DNA of 64,000 bases from Nymphaea colorata. Its lineage: Eukaryota; Streptophyta; Magnoliopsida; Nymphaeales; Nymphaeaceae. A model generated the notes under the pieces. It saw nothing but the letters and a program-made list of their open reading frames with translations, did not search any database and was not told where the DNA came from. Below are positions 1 to 12,889 of this stretch, in pieces; position 1 is the stretch's first letter, and each line of letters starts with the position of its first letter. A program made the position numbers and the translations under genes. The DNA lies in assembly GCF_008831285.2 (NCBI RefSeq), contig NC_045143.1:4969503-5033502 (forward strand). Direction: 5' to 3'.

Positions 1-1048
1 TCCAGCAAATTAGTAGATAGAGAAACAATATGTCACCGAATAAGAACAAAAACCAGCCACTCCGCGGCCTAGCCATCCTATCCTCTAAAAGTAGCCTGCA
101 ACCATTCACAATCTTCTTCCTCTTTCCCCTTTCGGTTTGAACCACTCACCGTGTGAACTAATAAAGTTTTCTTGACACAAAAATTCATGATGTTTGTATG
201 TGAATGTGGAATATGTCACTTGGCCAACTTGAAAATCATGGCGGCTGTCGTGACTGGTACCAATCAAAAGGCAAATATGATGAGATCCTGGGCCCCGATG
301 GGTTGTAGGAAAACTAAACAGAAGAGTGCAGGAAATTCGAGCCATCACTTAACGAGTGGTGCGGGCAATGCTACACAATCCCGGTCGACAAACAACAATT
401 TATGAATAGCTGTTTTCAGAGATTTTATCTTTACACAAGTCGGATGAAAGCCTTAATGTGACCATCTCTGTCTCTGTCTCTCTCTCCCTCTCTCTCTGAC
501 AACGCAGAGATGTACACAGACAGTTTGTTACTCATAATCCCATGGCAGCGTCTCCGGCACAAGCATAGCACAGCCCGACTATCACGCAAGAGATCATAAG
601 CAAATGATGGTTGACAATCTTCTGCCTTGCTCATTAGAGGAAGATATCCAAACATTTCTATTGAAATAGAGAAGGCAAATGTTTGTCAAAAATTGCCTAA
701 AGATGGAAGGCATGAAAGAAAAGTAACAAAGTTCATAGTTATTGATTGTCACTTTTTACACTTTCTGAGGTAAAAATCTTGGAGCCGGCTAATTTGCTCC
801 ACTGAACAACAAATTTTGTATTACATACAGGACTTGCTGCTACTTTACAATAACGTATGATGATAGGATCAAACCATTTGCAAATTTCTTACTAAATGGC
901 ATCGAACTCTTATTGCTAACTCTTCAATCTCCTGAAAAAATTCGCTTGATATTGACAATGTATTCAGGTGACTATCAACATTCAACTATTGGGTTCATGC
1001 GTTCACCTAATACTGAACCCATTTTACTTCCGTCCTTGCCTCTGCTAC
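1..1048. other. Region downstream of the beta-galactosidase gene, no gene seen
   Basis: This stretch follows the stop codon of the minus-strand beta-galactosidase and should hold its 3' untranslated region at the high-coordinate end. It contains a short imperfect CT tract near 465-500. The small open frames on both strands have no recognisable domain and overlap one another. No RNA gene or repeat family could be recognised. Confidence 0.5.
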
Positions 1049-4000
1049 TTAACTGCAAACTGCCTCAACTGCTACCCGCTTCATGACTCCCGGACAAGGG
1101 TCTCCCCTGAAGACATCTTGGGAGATGACCACGGAGCACCACTCCTGTCCAACACACCTCTGCAACGAGAAAGACAAAAAAGTATAAGAACCTAAATGGA
1201 TTTACATACACAAAGCTGCATACACACCTAAGCACATGCCATCCTGCACAAATACACACACGCATGCACACACACACAGACACACACACATAGTTTTGAA
1301 CGAACCTTTTGAAAAATGTCATATGAATGTGGGGAGTGACAAGCTCCTTGCTTGAAACTTCCACAGACTCCTTGAGGAGTCCCAAAACTAGCAAACTTAA
1401 TTGAGGTGATCTTTTGTCCCTCGGAGCATGCCAGATGAACCTTTGCCTTCTGCGGTTCTTCAGGCTTGCCATATTTCTTAATCTGCCAATTCTTCAAAGT
1501 TGGATGCCATTCTGAAATATCAGCACACGCACTTGCCAACTTTCTCTTCACCAATGTGATTCCTGAAGGATTACCACCCCATTCTTCAAAGATCACCAAA
1601 AGATTCCCAGTTGGATTCAGCCAAGAACGTGGAACATGATACCTGGCATGACAGGATTTTAGCTTGACATGGCTCAGGGTCCAATAGTTTGGAATGGAGA
1701 CAGGTTAGTTATCTCACCATCTCTGTGAAGGCTCGCCACAGTTTGATCGGCATTTATTCTCATCAAAAGTCCCAGGATAATCACAACCTCCACAGTTACC
1801 TTTTGCAGTGTAAGCAGGCCAGTAACGTCCAATGCTTTCTCCATTTATCCATATTTGACCTTTCCCCATGCTGGCCATATCTAGAGCCAGGGGCTCTGTT
1901 CCAGATGGTGCATCAAATGTTGCCTGCATCATTAGGGCAGTTGGAGACCATTTTGAGACAAAATTAGACCGGAAATGCCTCAAAGCTCAGACAAGGTCTT
2001 TAAACGAATGTTGACATCATTGGTTTGCCTTACCTTGTACCATGTTAGTGGCTCTCCTTGAGCGACCGTGGATCCCTGGGTCCATTCTACAGAGGCACTT
2101 CCACTGACTGTGTGAAGGCTTAAAGCTTCACCTTTTAAACCAACCTGCAGAAATCGCTGTGATTGGAACACTCTAGATAGAGTAACATGATAACTCCATG
2201 CTGTCTAAGCATACCTTGTACGACCACTTTTGCCAGGTTAAGTCCCTTCTACCTTCATTCAGTCCACTCAACTCCACAGGCCCAAGAACACCTGCATTCC
2301 AGGTCTCAAATTGTTTGCCGACATTCTACATTCAAGAAAGTAGAAAGAATTATTTTCAGAAAATAAGGCGTCAATGCTAATCATAATAATTGGGTGGTCT
2401 ATAGAGGTAAAACTGACCGGCAGGCCAACTGCTATGCTTAAGAGTGCAATTCTATTGCTTCCAGCCCATAAGTTCAAGCTCTCAGTAAGTGTCAGCTTTG
2501 GGTCCTCTAAACTTCCATACATGGAACCTGCAAATAGCCAATAGTCACCAAAACGTTCATAAATGTTTAATTTTGACCATTCTACTACTCAAAACTCCAT
2601 GAGCCACAGAAGTCTACCTGCAAGCTTTCCATTGACAAAAGCATGTAAAGCATGACCTGCTGACATGACAGTAAGAACTGGCCATGCTCCACCATCGAGA
2701 AATTTCTCACTTGAATCTATATTGACACTGAATCCACAAAAAAGGGAAAAGATAAATCACGCTAGGGGCATGCAAATTCTTTGAAATTCAAAATGCTTCT
2801 GTCCGCATGAGTATTAATAAATCAGGTGATTAAAGGAAGCAGACAACTTAGTTACTCACTCTGTCATGTACCACAAGTAATCACTAACATCCCTTGTTAC
2901 ATTTAACTGCTCTAACAAGCCCACAACAGTAAAAGGATCATCATTATATGAAGCAATCTCTTCGTTATATGATTCCCATGCCAATCCTTCGTTAGAGAGT
3001 GGGACCATCTGCATATTTGAAGCTTGAACGCCAACCTGTGCCAGCATCCGCCAACTTGTGATTGGGCATTCATTCAAATTGATCAAAATGAAATTGAAGC
3101 CAATATCCCTAAATTCTCACCATTGCAGTGTTGAAGACCACATTTGTGCAATCAGGGAGGATGCTGATTGACCAAGGTGGAAGATTGTAGTGCATGTTTC
3201 TAAAAGACACTGTTGCAGTAGCTTTCGTGTCATAGTTGGCAAGAAAAGCAGCACAAGCTCCAGTTTTTGAGGTGAAAACGTGAGCCTGGACAGTAAAAAT
3301 CAGCCAGTTTAAATTTCATACTGAATCAGAATCTGTTTCTATCTCTGTAGCCGAAAAGAGATCCAGGCAGATACCTCTTGGTAGTTCCCAAGTGAATCCA
3401 CAGTAGGATCACCAGAGACTAAAGCTGGTTCACAGAGCTTTATGGCTTTATGGAGGTCTTTCAGATGTCCCCATTTTGGTTGCCTAATCAATCCTATTAA
3501 AAGCAATAAAGAGATCAAATTCAATAAGGGGGTAAAAATGGTCATTAATATATCACAAACAAACTAAAATTAACTCCATATTCTCTACAAGAAACAGAGC
3601 TCTGCAATTAATGCCTTCCCAACCTCAAGTTACTTCCAAGATAAAGATGCTGCATGTTAGCCATAACATACCATATTCATCTAGAGGAGCGTCATAGTCA
3701 TAACTAGTGGTGATGAAAGGCCCACCAGCAGTCCGGCCAAAGTTAGTTCCACCATGATACTGCAGTGGGTGTCAACATGGATATAAAGTCAAACTACTTG
3801 ATGCTTAGCAAATAAGAACAAGAGCCAATGTATTTTTAGTAGGAAAAGTTATTGAGTTAATTCCGAGTCCTGTGACAGCAGCCTGTTGACTAAATCTTAC
3901 CATGTAATAGTTGACAAAAGACCCTCCTTTCTGTATGAAACGTGCAACAGAAAATGCTATGTCTTCAGCAGGTCGATAGGGAACTGCACCACCAAACTCC

Positions 4001-6189
4001 GTAAACCTGGGCAGAATAAAAAGGATAAAAAGTTCAAAAAATAGCAGATAGTCTGAACATGACTCCCAGTAAACAATATCCAAACTCCCATCATCTGCAT
4101 ATTAGCAGACCACGCATGAATCTATTTGAAGAAATACATGGTCGATTGGAAGATAAAAAAAGTATGTCAAGCAGACGTAAAGCATCAGAGAGAAAAAGTA
4201 CCATCCTGTCCAGTTTTCAGTCCACATCTTCGGTTTATATGGCTTGTTGGGAGTGAAATAATCGCAGTAATATCCATTGCATGTATTTATCTGTCATCAA
4301 ATATATAATTCATCAGGAAGAATGTAAACAAGTCCTGCTGCCCCATATTTTAGAGTACACCTGCCTTTGAAACAGAAAGTATCATATCTAACCTCCTTTA
4401 GCAACCAACATGCAAGAGAAAATTTCATAAACAAATACAGCAGCTGATTAACAATCAGGAAAATTCTCTCCCAGCCAACAAAATCATATATGCCACAATA
4501 GAACTAGGTCGATCATGATTATCAGATCACCAGAACACTTCAAAAACTGTTTCCCTCTCTCACACACACCAGGAAAATTCTCTCCCAGCTACCAAAAACA
4601 AAGTATGAAGTGATGCATCTGGGTTTATTCATGATCTTCAAATTACCAAAAAAATTCAAAAAATTGTCACACAAAGACACACGAAAAACACATATATGAA
4701 GTAGAGATCTAATATCCTGACAATCACTAATCTTGACAATCTAGACTTACCTCTCTTCTCTCATTAAATGTCATTTAATAAGGGGAAAGGTAAGGAAAGA
4801 GAGACCAAGAAGACAACTAGTCAGGATTGTGAGAAGTGTAGGATATATATATATATATATATACACACACGCACGCACATGCAGGCACGCACGCACATAC
4901 GACTGCAAACTAAAATTTGACATATAAAGAGCTAGTAATTGCAAGGACACTTACGATTGGATCTGGTGCATCATCCTGTTTGCACATAATCCATGGAACC
5001 CCTGTACCAAGAGACACAGCCATGTCTGCAGCCCAAGCTGTGTATGCCTTTCCAGGGGCCCCAATCTCCCACTCTTCTGGGCCATATTCGTTCTCAATCT
5101 ACAAAATGGAAAAAATCGCCTAGACTTTACTACGAAACAAGGAAAAGAAGATTTCCAGCTAATAGCCAGTTCATCCTCGAAATGAAATGCTTCCATACTT
5201 GTGACAAGATGATTGGTCCTCCTTGTGTCTGGAACAGCTTTTCAGCTTTCATCATCTCAACAATCTTTTGAGTGAATCCCTTCATTGCAACCTTCATAAT
5301 TCAAAAAAAAAAAAATGAAACGGAAACTCATCACGTCCCACTTTTTCATTTCACTAGATCTAAACATGTCGCCAGAAGAAAATTCTTAAACAGCTAGAGG
5401 CAACAGAGCAAAAACATACCTTAAAAGGTTCATTATCAGTTCTAAAGCTGATACCTGGTACATACTTCAACCAAACCGGAAATCCTCTGTAATACCAAAA
5501 CGAAGTTAATGCACAAGTCATTAAATCCAAATCCAGGCAACGTAATGTGCACATTCTAATTTGCAGAGAAAATCAAGACTGACCCAAAATTCCATTCAGC
5601 ACAAATATAAGGACCAATCCGCAAGTGAACATAGAGGCCGGCTTGTTGAACCACCTTTATGAACCGAACAAGGTCGTATCTGCCCTCAAAATAATACTGC
5701 AAAGAACAGAAAGACATGACAACATTATGAACCTATCTACCAAAAAATAAGAAAAAAAAAAAAGGTACCACTAAAAGAGAATCTGCAAGTAGAAGGAAAC
5801 GAAATGTTACCTTCCCAGGGGAGGGCTCATGGCCGTTCCAGAAAACATAAGTTTGGATAACATCCAAGCCTCCTTCCTTGGCTTTCTGTATCAGATCAGG
5901 CCACATCTACATGAACCCCAGCAAATTTCATTATATCAGCGCCTTCTTGAGTAACAGAATATCCAAAAAAAGAACAGGAAGAGAAGAACCCCATTTTCCT
6001 CATTTCCAGATTTTTTGATGAATGTACCTCAGGAGTGCTCCTTGGGTAGTGAATGGACCCAGAGATGAGGATCCTCCTCTGCCCATTGATGATGATTGAG
6101 GTGCGATCATAAGAAACAGAGCACAACACCACCTTAGTGAATGTGGCTAACGTCAACAAAAACCATAACACGGTGCTTTCTCTCCACAT
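1049..6189 (-). CDS. BGAL: Beta-galactosidase, GH35, with C-terminal SUEL/galactose-binding lectin domain (19 exons)
   Basis: Secreted plant beta-galactosidase, expected to remove terminal beta-galactosyl residues from cell-wall polysaccharides or glycoproteins in the apoplast. Exons in coding order: 6028-6189, 5811-5906, 5584-5696, 5420-5486, 5199-5291, 4955-5098, 4202-4290, 3901-4006, 3672-3759, 3375-3493, 3121-3285, 2860-3035, 2618-2727, 2418-2527, 2215-2325, 2034-2144, 1718-1923, 1306-1642, 1049-1159. They sum to 2514 nt, or 837 residues plus stop, the usual size for lectin-bearing plant BGALs, and every junction is GT-AG and in phase. The start at 6189 gives a hydrophobic signal peptide (about residues 1-23) before SVSYDR; an in-frame ATG at 6393 would bury it. 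The GH35 signature [14 protein letters not shown] lies at about 170-183 with proton-donor Glu181. The nucleophile is probably Glu250 in WTENWTGW. The Cys-rich SUEL lectin domain is about 755-837. The frame looks intact. The subfamily number was not determined. Confidence 0.96.
4843..4900. repeat. (AT)n followed by (AC)n-like microsatellite in a BGAL intron
   Basis: About ten AT dinucleotides are followed by an imperfect ACAC/GCAC tract. It lies in the intron between the exons at 4955-5098 and 4202-4290, the longest intron of the beta-galactosidase gene. Confidence 0.9.
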
Positions 6190-7129
6190 TCTTTCAGCGT
6201 TTCTTCTCTCACCGGGAAAACACAAATAACAAGGAAAGAAAGGGTTTCGCTTCCTTGTCCCTTGAGTGCTTGTCCTCCCACCCTCTCTCCCTCCACTTTT
6301 CTCGGTTTGGGAGTGCTCCCTTTCTGGGTTGGCTCCCTCCTTTTTAAAGAAGGCAGGGGGGACCCTCTCATACGTCAGGACGTGGATCGTCATCCTCTGC
6401 TTTCTGTTTTCTTTGACTAACAGCGATCAATTTCTACAACTCAATGTAATCTCCATTTTCTTCAGTTTTAAATGCAGACAGTGGATTCCATTGCAGGAGG
6501 TTGGTTTCTGCCGATTCAGTAACTTTGAAAGGAAGCACAAACGACCACTAGTTTGCAGATTCATTACAAAATGATACCGCCTTACGTATTTAGCAGAGGT
6601 TCTGCCTAATCCCAACTGGGCACACAAAATAGGTGGAGCCTTTAAGCCGAAGCTTTAAATCAAGCAATGTAGATGTCTTAGCAATGTATGTCCTCCGGCG
6701 AAATGTTATTCCCGGCGAAGTTGATCGTCCAAGTCTCGATATTGCATTAATAGATGTGCTTTAGAAGATGAGGAGGATCTCAGTAACAAGTTAGATGTAA
6801 AAAAAAAAAACTATAAATTTTAAGTCGGATGAAAGGGGTGGAAATTCAACCTTAAATTTATGAATCTAATATCTTAATAATCTCAAATCCAAGGAAAAAA
6901 ACAATTGCCACATTAGTATTATCGTCAAGACAATAGATTGAATTTGATGTCCTCGTCCAAAAAATATGAAAACGAAAAAATTACAAAGAACTGCCCAACG
7001 TTTGGGCAATTAACGGATGAGTACCTCCGGCGAAATGTCATCGAATGTGGCCCATGTATATATTTTCAAGGGCCCCTTTGTAATTACGTGATAACGCGTT
7101 TTCACCTTTCGTCTAGAAATAGAGAAAAA

Positions 7130-7290
7130 AACATTATTTTATAATAAAGGACATAATTGGAATTTTCAGAATCATGTGGTTTATAGCTGTAGTACTATGC
7201 AGATCCATGGAATTATATGTGTGTATGTATACAACTACAAACCACATGTTTTGAAAATTCCAAATATGTCCTTTATTATAAAATAATGTT
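7130..7290. repeat. Foldback element with about 57-bp inverted arms
   Basis: Bases 7130-7186 are nearly the exact reverse complement of 7235-7290, with a few substitutions and a one-base indel. The arms start AACATTATTTTATAATAAAG and enclose about 48 bases of spacer containing TA-rich sequence. This is the layout of a foldback or MITE-type non-autonomous transposon. No clear target duplication was found, so the class is unassigned. Confidence 0.8.
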
Positions 7291-8387
7291 ATATACACAA
7301 GTGGTAACTTCTTTCAAAATATTTAAGCTGCATGTGGGTGCCACTAAAACTCTTTGGAGCCATTCATTGGGTCAGGAACATTGCTCACAACTTATGACTT
7401 TGATAGACTATATTGCCCTGAAAATATGGATATGGAGATGAAAGTTGCCAAAAGATGTCAGCATATTTCTAGATTAACTTAACTGTAAAAATGCAAATAG
7501 TATAGAAGAGGTTTGCAACATTTTCCAGTTGAAAACATTACTCTCCAAACGGTAAGTTGAACGAATTCTCGAAACATTAACTATCTGTACTGCAAAAGGA
7601 GGTGCTACAAATACACAAATTAAAATGTGGTGAATGTAGCACTCGAAAGCACCACCGAAAGCAGATCCTGTACCAAAAATGATTGATTGAAAGTAGGTTT
7701 GAAAAAATGTGATTGAGCTCGGAAAACCTTACATTCACGGCCCATGATCTGAGTTAGGTAGGCGCCAGCGGGAAGTCCTGGGTCCAGTGGGTCCAGTTCA
7801 GTAACATGATGGGCTCATACTGAACCGATCATCTGTGCATGGTGGGTTCGGGTGGGTCAGGTAGGCCAGGGAGTCCAGCTCCTCGGCAGCTAAGCATAGT
7901 ACCCTCCTCAGCTTTTGCTTTTTCACGTGGTTTCTGAAAATTGTTTTATTGGTACAAACTTAAATACCCCAAAATTTAAAGATAATTCTAGAAAAAAAAA
8001 GGTACGTAAATTAAAAAGAAACACATGAAAAACCTACATAATAAATTATAAAAGAGCTGCCAAAAAACACAAAAAAGAAATTGTATGGGCAACTTTTTCA
8101 CAAAATACGTAACTTTATGGATGATACCATCTGCATGCCAATGTTTTTTCAAATGTGTTCGGTGCATAAACATATAACCTGCTCCATTAATTTCTCATCT
8201 AAAATTAAAAAAAGAAAAAGAAAAAAGAACAAATTATAATTCAAGACCACTACTGCTTTTCATTTTCTTTACATTTTCAAAGAAAGGTGTTTAAAAAATT
8301 CCTCTCAATTCATTATTTGCCCATTTTTTTAAAAAAAATAGAACTGCCTTCATATAGATAAAAAAACAAAAAATTATTTTATCAATT

Positions 8388-8533
8388 GGGTAGTAAGTTT
8401 ATGACATATGCCCAATATAAGAAAGTTCTGCTTATAAAAATGGCAGAGCATTCCTTATATGGGTAATAAATATATGATCATGCCCAATATAAGAAAGTCT
8501 CTGGTCATAAAAATGCCAAAGTACTCCATATAA
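8388..8533. repeat. Two-copy tandem repeat, 73-bp unit
   Basis: Two diverged units, 8388-8460 and 8461-8533, both begin GGGTA(G/A)TAA and share the core GCCCAATATAAGAAAGT. They differ by scattered substitutions, so this is an old local duplication. No coding potential. Confidence 0.8.
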
Positions 8534-9198
8534 ATACAAAACTATCTTTCATCAACCACCCTTATTCTGCCATTTTGTTTTACTCAGTGTGCGGCTCTTT
8601 GAAATTTTCTCTAAGAAATTGAGCATGTATTTGTGAACAATTAAAAGTTGAGCAATGATTTATTATTAACCCAAACATTCAGGTGTCTTTTCTTATAATT
8701 TTTTTCTTGAGTGAATTAAATTGTCAGACTCTCATCATCAAATTGGCTTTTACCTTGGATGGGACATGCTTTAGAAATGTAAGGGACATGAGCCATCAAG
8801 CTTTTGCAAAAATTTGGCATGTTTTCCCATGAAAAATACCTTCCTTGAGGAAGAAAACTTTCAAAGAGATTCTTTATGCGAAAATGAGAGGAGAGGGCCT
8901 ACTGCTGCTTAACGTGGGTCTTCATGTCACTGTTTGGGAAAATTTTCCCAACCAAGACAATAATATATATATATATATATATTGAAAGTTTTATATGAAA
9001 AGTGGTTCAAGTGCTTCATTTCATAAAATTTATTTTCCATTCGTTATGAGATTTTTTGGGCAATATATTTGGGTAGGATTTGCTTAGAAAAGTAGGTTAC
9101 TGCCTTTAAATCATGAATCTGCAACTTTCTTTTTTCTCTTTTTCTTTTTCTTTTTTCTTTTTATGACCTCGATGGAATTTGAATTTGGGATTTCTGCA

Positions 9199-9372
9199 TA
9201 TTGGCGGACCCACATGTGGTCTCGTGTGGGCAATTGCTCACACTAGCCCTACAAAATACTTTTATTTTTATATTGCTGCATTGAAATATTTGACTATATA
9301 TATATATATATATATATTGCATGAAATTTTCGGATTAGTGCCTCTCTAACCAAAATTTCTGCCATTATGATG
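9199..9372 (+). mobile_element. hAT-like MITE, family A, degraded copy
   Basis: The left end matches the family terminal repeat CAGTGGCGGAGCCA at about 11 of 14 positions, followed by the family's internal palindrome GTGTGGGCAATTGCTCACAC. A (TA)n tract at about 9293-9318 lies where better-preserved copies have TATACATATG. The right end is decayed, so the end coordinate is approximate. Confidence 0.55.
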
Positions 9373-10095
9373 GAGCCATGCAGTTACCCACCTCGGTGTC
9401 GCTGCCATTGATAACTTCACATCGATTCATCATTGATTGCACCATAAATCCTTCACCCCTACTTCTTTCAAGTCTAACTTAACAGGAACCCGTGAACCAA
9501 GTTCTGCACACATGAAGATAAAACAAAAGTAGATGAAGTTCTGAGGATGAGTTCTAGAATCTAAGAGAACACTGTCATCATTCCGAGAAATATAATGCGA
9601 TCACAGATGTGGTGTTTGGATCTAACAATCAAACATTATGCTTACTCGCATCATGATTTCCAAAACAATAATATAATAATGTTTTTCTTATCAAACACCT
9701 TATAAAAGTAAAATAATATGTATAGATTCCTATATTTCATCAAAGCAATGATGCTCACTTTGTGGAAGATCGATCCAGAAAGTTGGAAATGAAAGAAAAT
9801 AAGGCACGCAATGCAATTGTCGGTTGAAAGAGATAGCTTCCGAGATAAGGGTTAGGTCCAACTGAAGGCCACTATGCTTTCATGATTCTTATTCAAAAAG
9901 GAAGCATCTCATCATCTCGTTGATCTAACTTCATCTTTTAAGCAAAGGCAGGTAGACCATTTCCACTACATGTCACTTTTTTGTTATAGCTATAGAATTT
10001 CATATAAGAACAACTATATAATTATGATACAAAATGTGTGTAAGGCAGGCAAAGAAACTGATTCTAAATAGTTTAAAGAAATTCATTTTCTTATA

Positions 10096-10250
10096 GGGGG
10101 CGTTTGATAGTCTTGGATTTGAGATCCAAGGTCACTTGAGATCATTGGGAATCTCAGATCCACAGATTTAAAGTCATTTCGAAACCGATTTGATCTCAAA
10201 TATAAAGTTTCGGACCAAATGAGAGTGAGCCATGAACAAACTGGATCCAA
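10096..10250 (+). mobile_element. Dispersed non-autonomous element, GGGGGCGTTTGAT family
   Basis: This begins GGGGGCGTTTGAT and contains GATCATTGGGAATCT and a GATCCACAGATTTAAAG segment. The same order of motifs recurs in reverse orientation at about 42840-43063. The shared sequence supports a dispersed repeat. Ends, target duplication and class are not resolved. Confidence 0.5.
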
Positions 10251-10252
10251 AC

Positions 10253-10400
10253 AAGTGGCGGAGGCCATTCACAATATGTTTGAAGGGCATTTTGTATGCA
10301 ATTATGCAAATATTTAGGGTTAATTAATATGTAAGTAAGGGATTTTTATTGGGTTGTGCGAGCAATTGCCCACACAAGCCGACATGTGGCTCCGCCGCTG
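10253..10400 (-). mobile_element. hAT-like MITE, family A, short copy
   Basis: The element is bounded by AGTGGCGGAGGCCA on the left and TGGCTCCGCCGCTG on the right, an inverted pair matching the family A ends. The internal motif GCAATTGCCCACAC sits near the right end, so the copy is inverted relative to that at 18358. Flanking 8-mers match at only 5 of 8 positions, so the target duplication is doubtful. Confidence 0.6.
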
Positions 10401-10696
10401 ACCCAGAGTAGGCCGTGGTCGAGCCAACAAAAATTATTAGGATTAGGTAAAGAGTTTGATCAATCTCTCTCAAACTTTATGAGGGGAGGTGGCAACATAT
10501 ATTCCTATTTATCACTTACCTCAATATTCATTCGGGGCGGTTTTGTTAATTGGCTTGGGGCGTCAATGTCGCCACGTAAATGCTCGAGTCACCATGGTCA
10601 ATGTACACGAACAAACACATGAAAAATTAAATGTTCCAATTGATTGAGAGAAGGAAGGTGTTAAGAACGTCCATTGTTGTTGTGATGGTTGCTCGC

Positions 10697-11065
10697 TAGG
10701 GGGTGAATAACGAGAGCTTGACTTGTTTGTGAATGAGTTTGAACAGAGTCGTCGAGCTCGAGTTCATGAGTCGATTTATTTAAATAATCGAGTTGAGTTT
10801 GAGCTCAACACGTAACTGTCGAGTCCAGTTCGAGCCTTAATCGAGTTTGTCGAGCCTTAATCAAGTTGATATATTCAAATGAGTTTATGAGTTTTGGAGC
10901 CTTAATCGAGTCGGAGCTCGAGCTCAACACGTAACGATGCATATCAATTATATTCAAACGAGTTTGTTGAGTCTTAATCGAGTCGACCTCGAGCTCAACA
11001 CGTAACTGCCAAGTCGAGCTTGAGCTGCTTCTAGCGAGCTATTCTCGAGCTCGTGTTCACCCCTA
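10697..11065 (+). mobile_element. TIR element rich in GAGCTCGAG/TTAATCGAG repeats
   Basis: The left end TAGGGGGTGAATAACGAG and the reverse complement of the right end, TAGGGGTGAACACGAGC, are similar and suggest terminal inverted repeats. Inside, the phrase GAGCTCAACACGTAAC occurs three times (from 10801, 10920 and 10991) among many variants of CGAGCCTTAATCGAGT. A related fragment occurs near 25590-25690. No flanking duplication was seen, so the mobile class is uncertain. Confidence 0.55.
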
Positions 11066-12718
11066 CCTAGTAATACAAAACTCCGTGTTGGTACTTCTTT
11101 TCCGAGGTCCTGCGACTATTGGGTTCCCACCAACAAGCCCAGCAGCACCAACCCCACTCAGTTTGCAAGGCCAATTTTGAAACAAATATGATTGCATTGA
11201 GGATTCTACATCAAACATTGCCGCAGCCTTGTACCCTATGGGTCGATGGATCCGTACCAAACACCGACAGCCACAGCCCTAGAGCTTGTGGGTTGAGGGC
11301 TCCATACCAAACATCGGCTGCCACAGCCATAGACTCTATGAGTCGAGGGCTTCTTGTCAAACACCGTCACAGCCCTAAACCCTGTGGGTGATAATGAAAT
11401 ACTCTTCTTGTTCACCCCATGTGATGCCAACGATATTTTCGTATAATCTGAACATGAAAATGAAAAGGACAATGGGAAAAAGTTACCTTGACGTGTGGAT
11501 TATCTTCTTTTTCCACAGCTGCATAATTCAATGTACTGAGTGGGGAAGTATGGGCACACTGAACTTGCGAGAAAACAAGGCAAAAGGGATGTGTTGAAAA
11601 ACACCAAAGCAATTGGACAAGAAAGAGAATTTTACTTGGAAGGACCACTTTTTTAGCCATATTTCAATTTTTCGGGCATCGCTTTCACGTCAATTAGGTG
11701 TCAATTTCACATTTATGGACAGCAGCAAAAATTTCTTATTTAAAGCTCAATGATAAAAGGTGAAATTTAGAATCTATCAACAATTTGTTACTCTTTCATG
11801 AAACTATATCTTGAAATTAAAACAGATTTATGAAATACTGTAAAATAGTGCCTTCGTAAATATGGTTCAATTTTTAAAGCTTATTCACGAAACAATAACA
11901 AGTTATGAACCCATGTAAACTCAAATCTGATTGCCTAAAACCCGATTAGTTAAATTCAATAAATGCTGGATCCAAACCAATTTCTAACTATTAAACATTC
12001 CTACTCATGATCCAGTTTGTAACTTGATTATCAAGAGCAATTATACTCAAAGTATGTCCAAACCTGACACTAGAGATGATTTGACACAACTTGGACAAAC
12101 ACCAACAACCTCAAACTAAATAATATATGTAGAAAAATTATACTTTTTTAGGTAAAACCAAATCCTTTATTCGTTATCGATATCTACAAGACTATGTGAC
12201 CAAACCCTTTGACATTTATTATATATAAAAAAAATTATTTTCTCAGCTTCCATTTATTTAAAATTTTCACCGAATAATGGCCAGGACAGGTTGGTTAAAC
12301 AACTTCTTTCAAACAGTGATAAATTTATCTCATGTGGAGACATCCAACTACCATCTAGTCCAGGCAATATGTCGATTTTGGTAACAACCCTCGTTAGATG
12401 AGTCATGCACAAGGAGGTCACGGGCAGGGTTGGAGCAGACCTGACCTTCAAGTGGGTCCCGAGCCGGTACGCTTTTCCTGGTCCAATTAATGCAAATTTG
12501 GCCTGGCGTGAATACTGCCCGATCCAACTAATCCACTGTCCGCTACTTTTTGTCCGGTACTTTTTGTCCAGACTATTCGAAAACAATATATTGTCAAACG
12601 TAAGTGCCTTTTCTATGAAGGAAAAAAAAAAACCATTGTAGATGCGACTTCTTTTTCCTAAATTTCTATATGACTTTTCTCGTGATTAGTAATCATTTCT
12701 GCATGAACAAGAGAGAGC

Positions 12719-12799
12719 AAGTTGCGTAGCCATATGATGACTGGTGTGGGCAACTGCCCACACCAATTTTTCAAAAGTTATTTATTTTTAAATGAGAAT

Positions 12800-12840
<41 letters not shown>

Positions 12841-12889
12841 TATTTTTAAACAAGTGCCCTTCCAGCAAATTTTTTTGGATCCACCTTTG
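12719..12889 (+). mobile_element. hAT-like MITE, family A, with internal (TA)n
   Basis: Ends are AAGTTGCGTAGCCA and TGGATCCACCTTTG, an imperfect inverted pair fitting the family A terminus. The family palindrome GTGTGGGCAACTGCCCACAC follows the left end. A (TA)n tract fills about 12802-12836, just before a segment like AAGTGCCC that other copies share. Flanking 8-mers at 12711-12718 and 12890-12897 agree at 6 of 8 positions, consistent with an aged hAT-type target duplication. Confidence 0.75.

Noticed and set aside
1065-1472. 135-codon minus-strand open frame overlapping the last BGAL exons
   Set aside because: It is in another frame from the lectin-domain exons, crosses an intron with a CA microsatellite, and has no domain.
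6190-6393. Upstream in-frame ATG that would lengthen the beta-galactosidase by 68 residues
   Set aside because: The extension is polar and would place the hydrophobic signal peptide inside the protein. The ATG at 6189 gives a normal secreted BGAL start.
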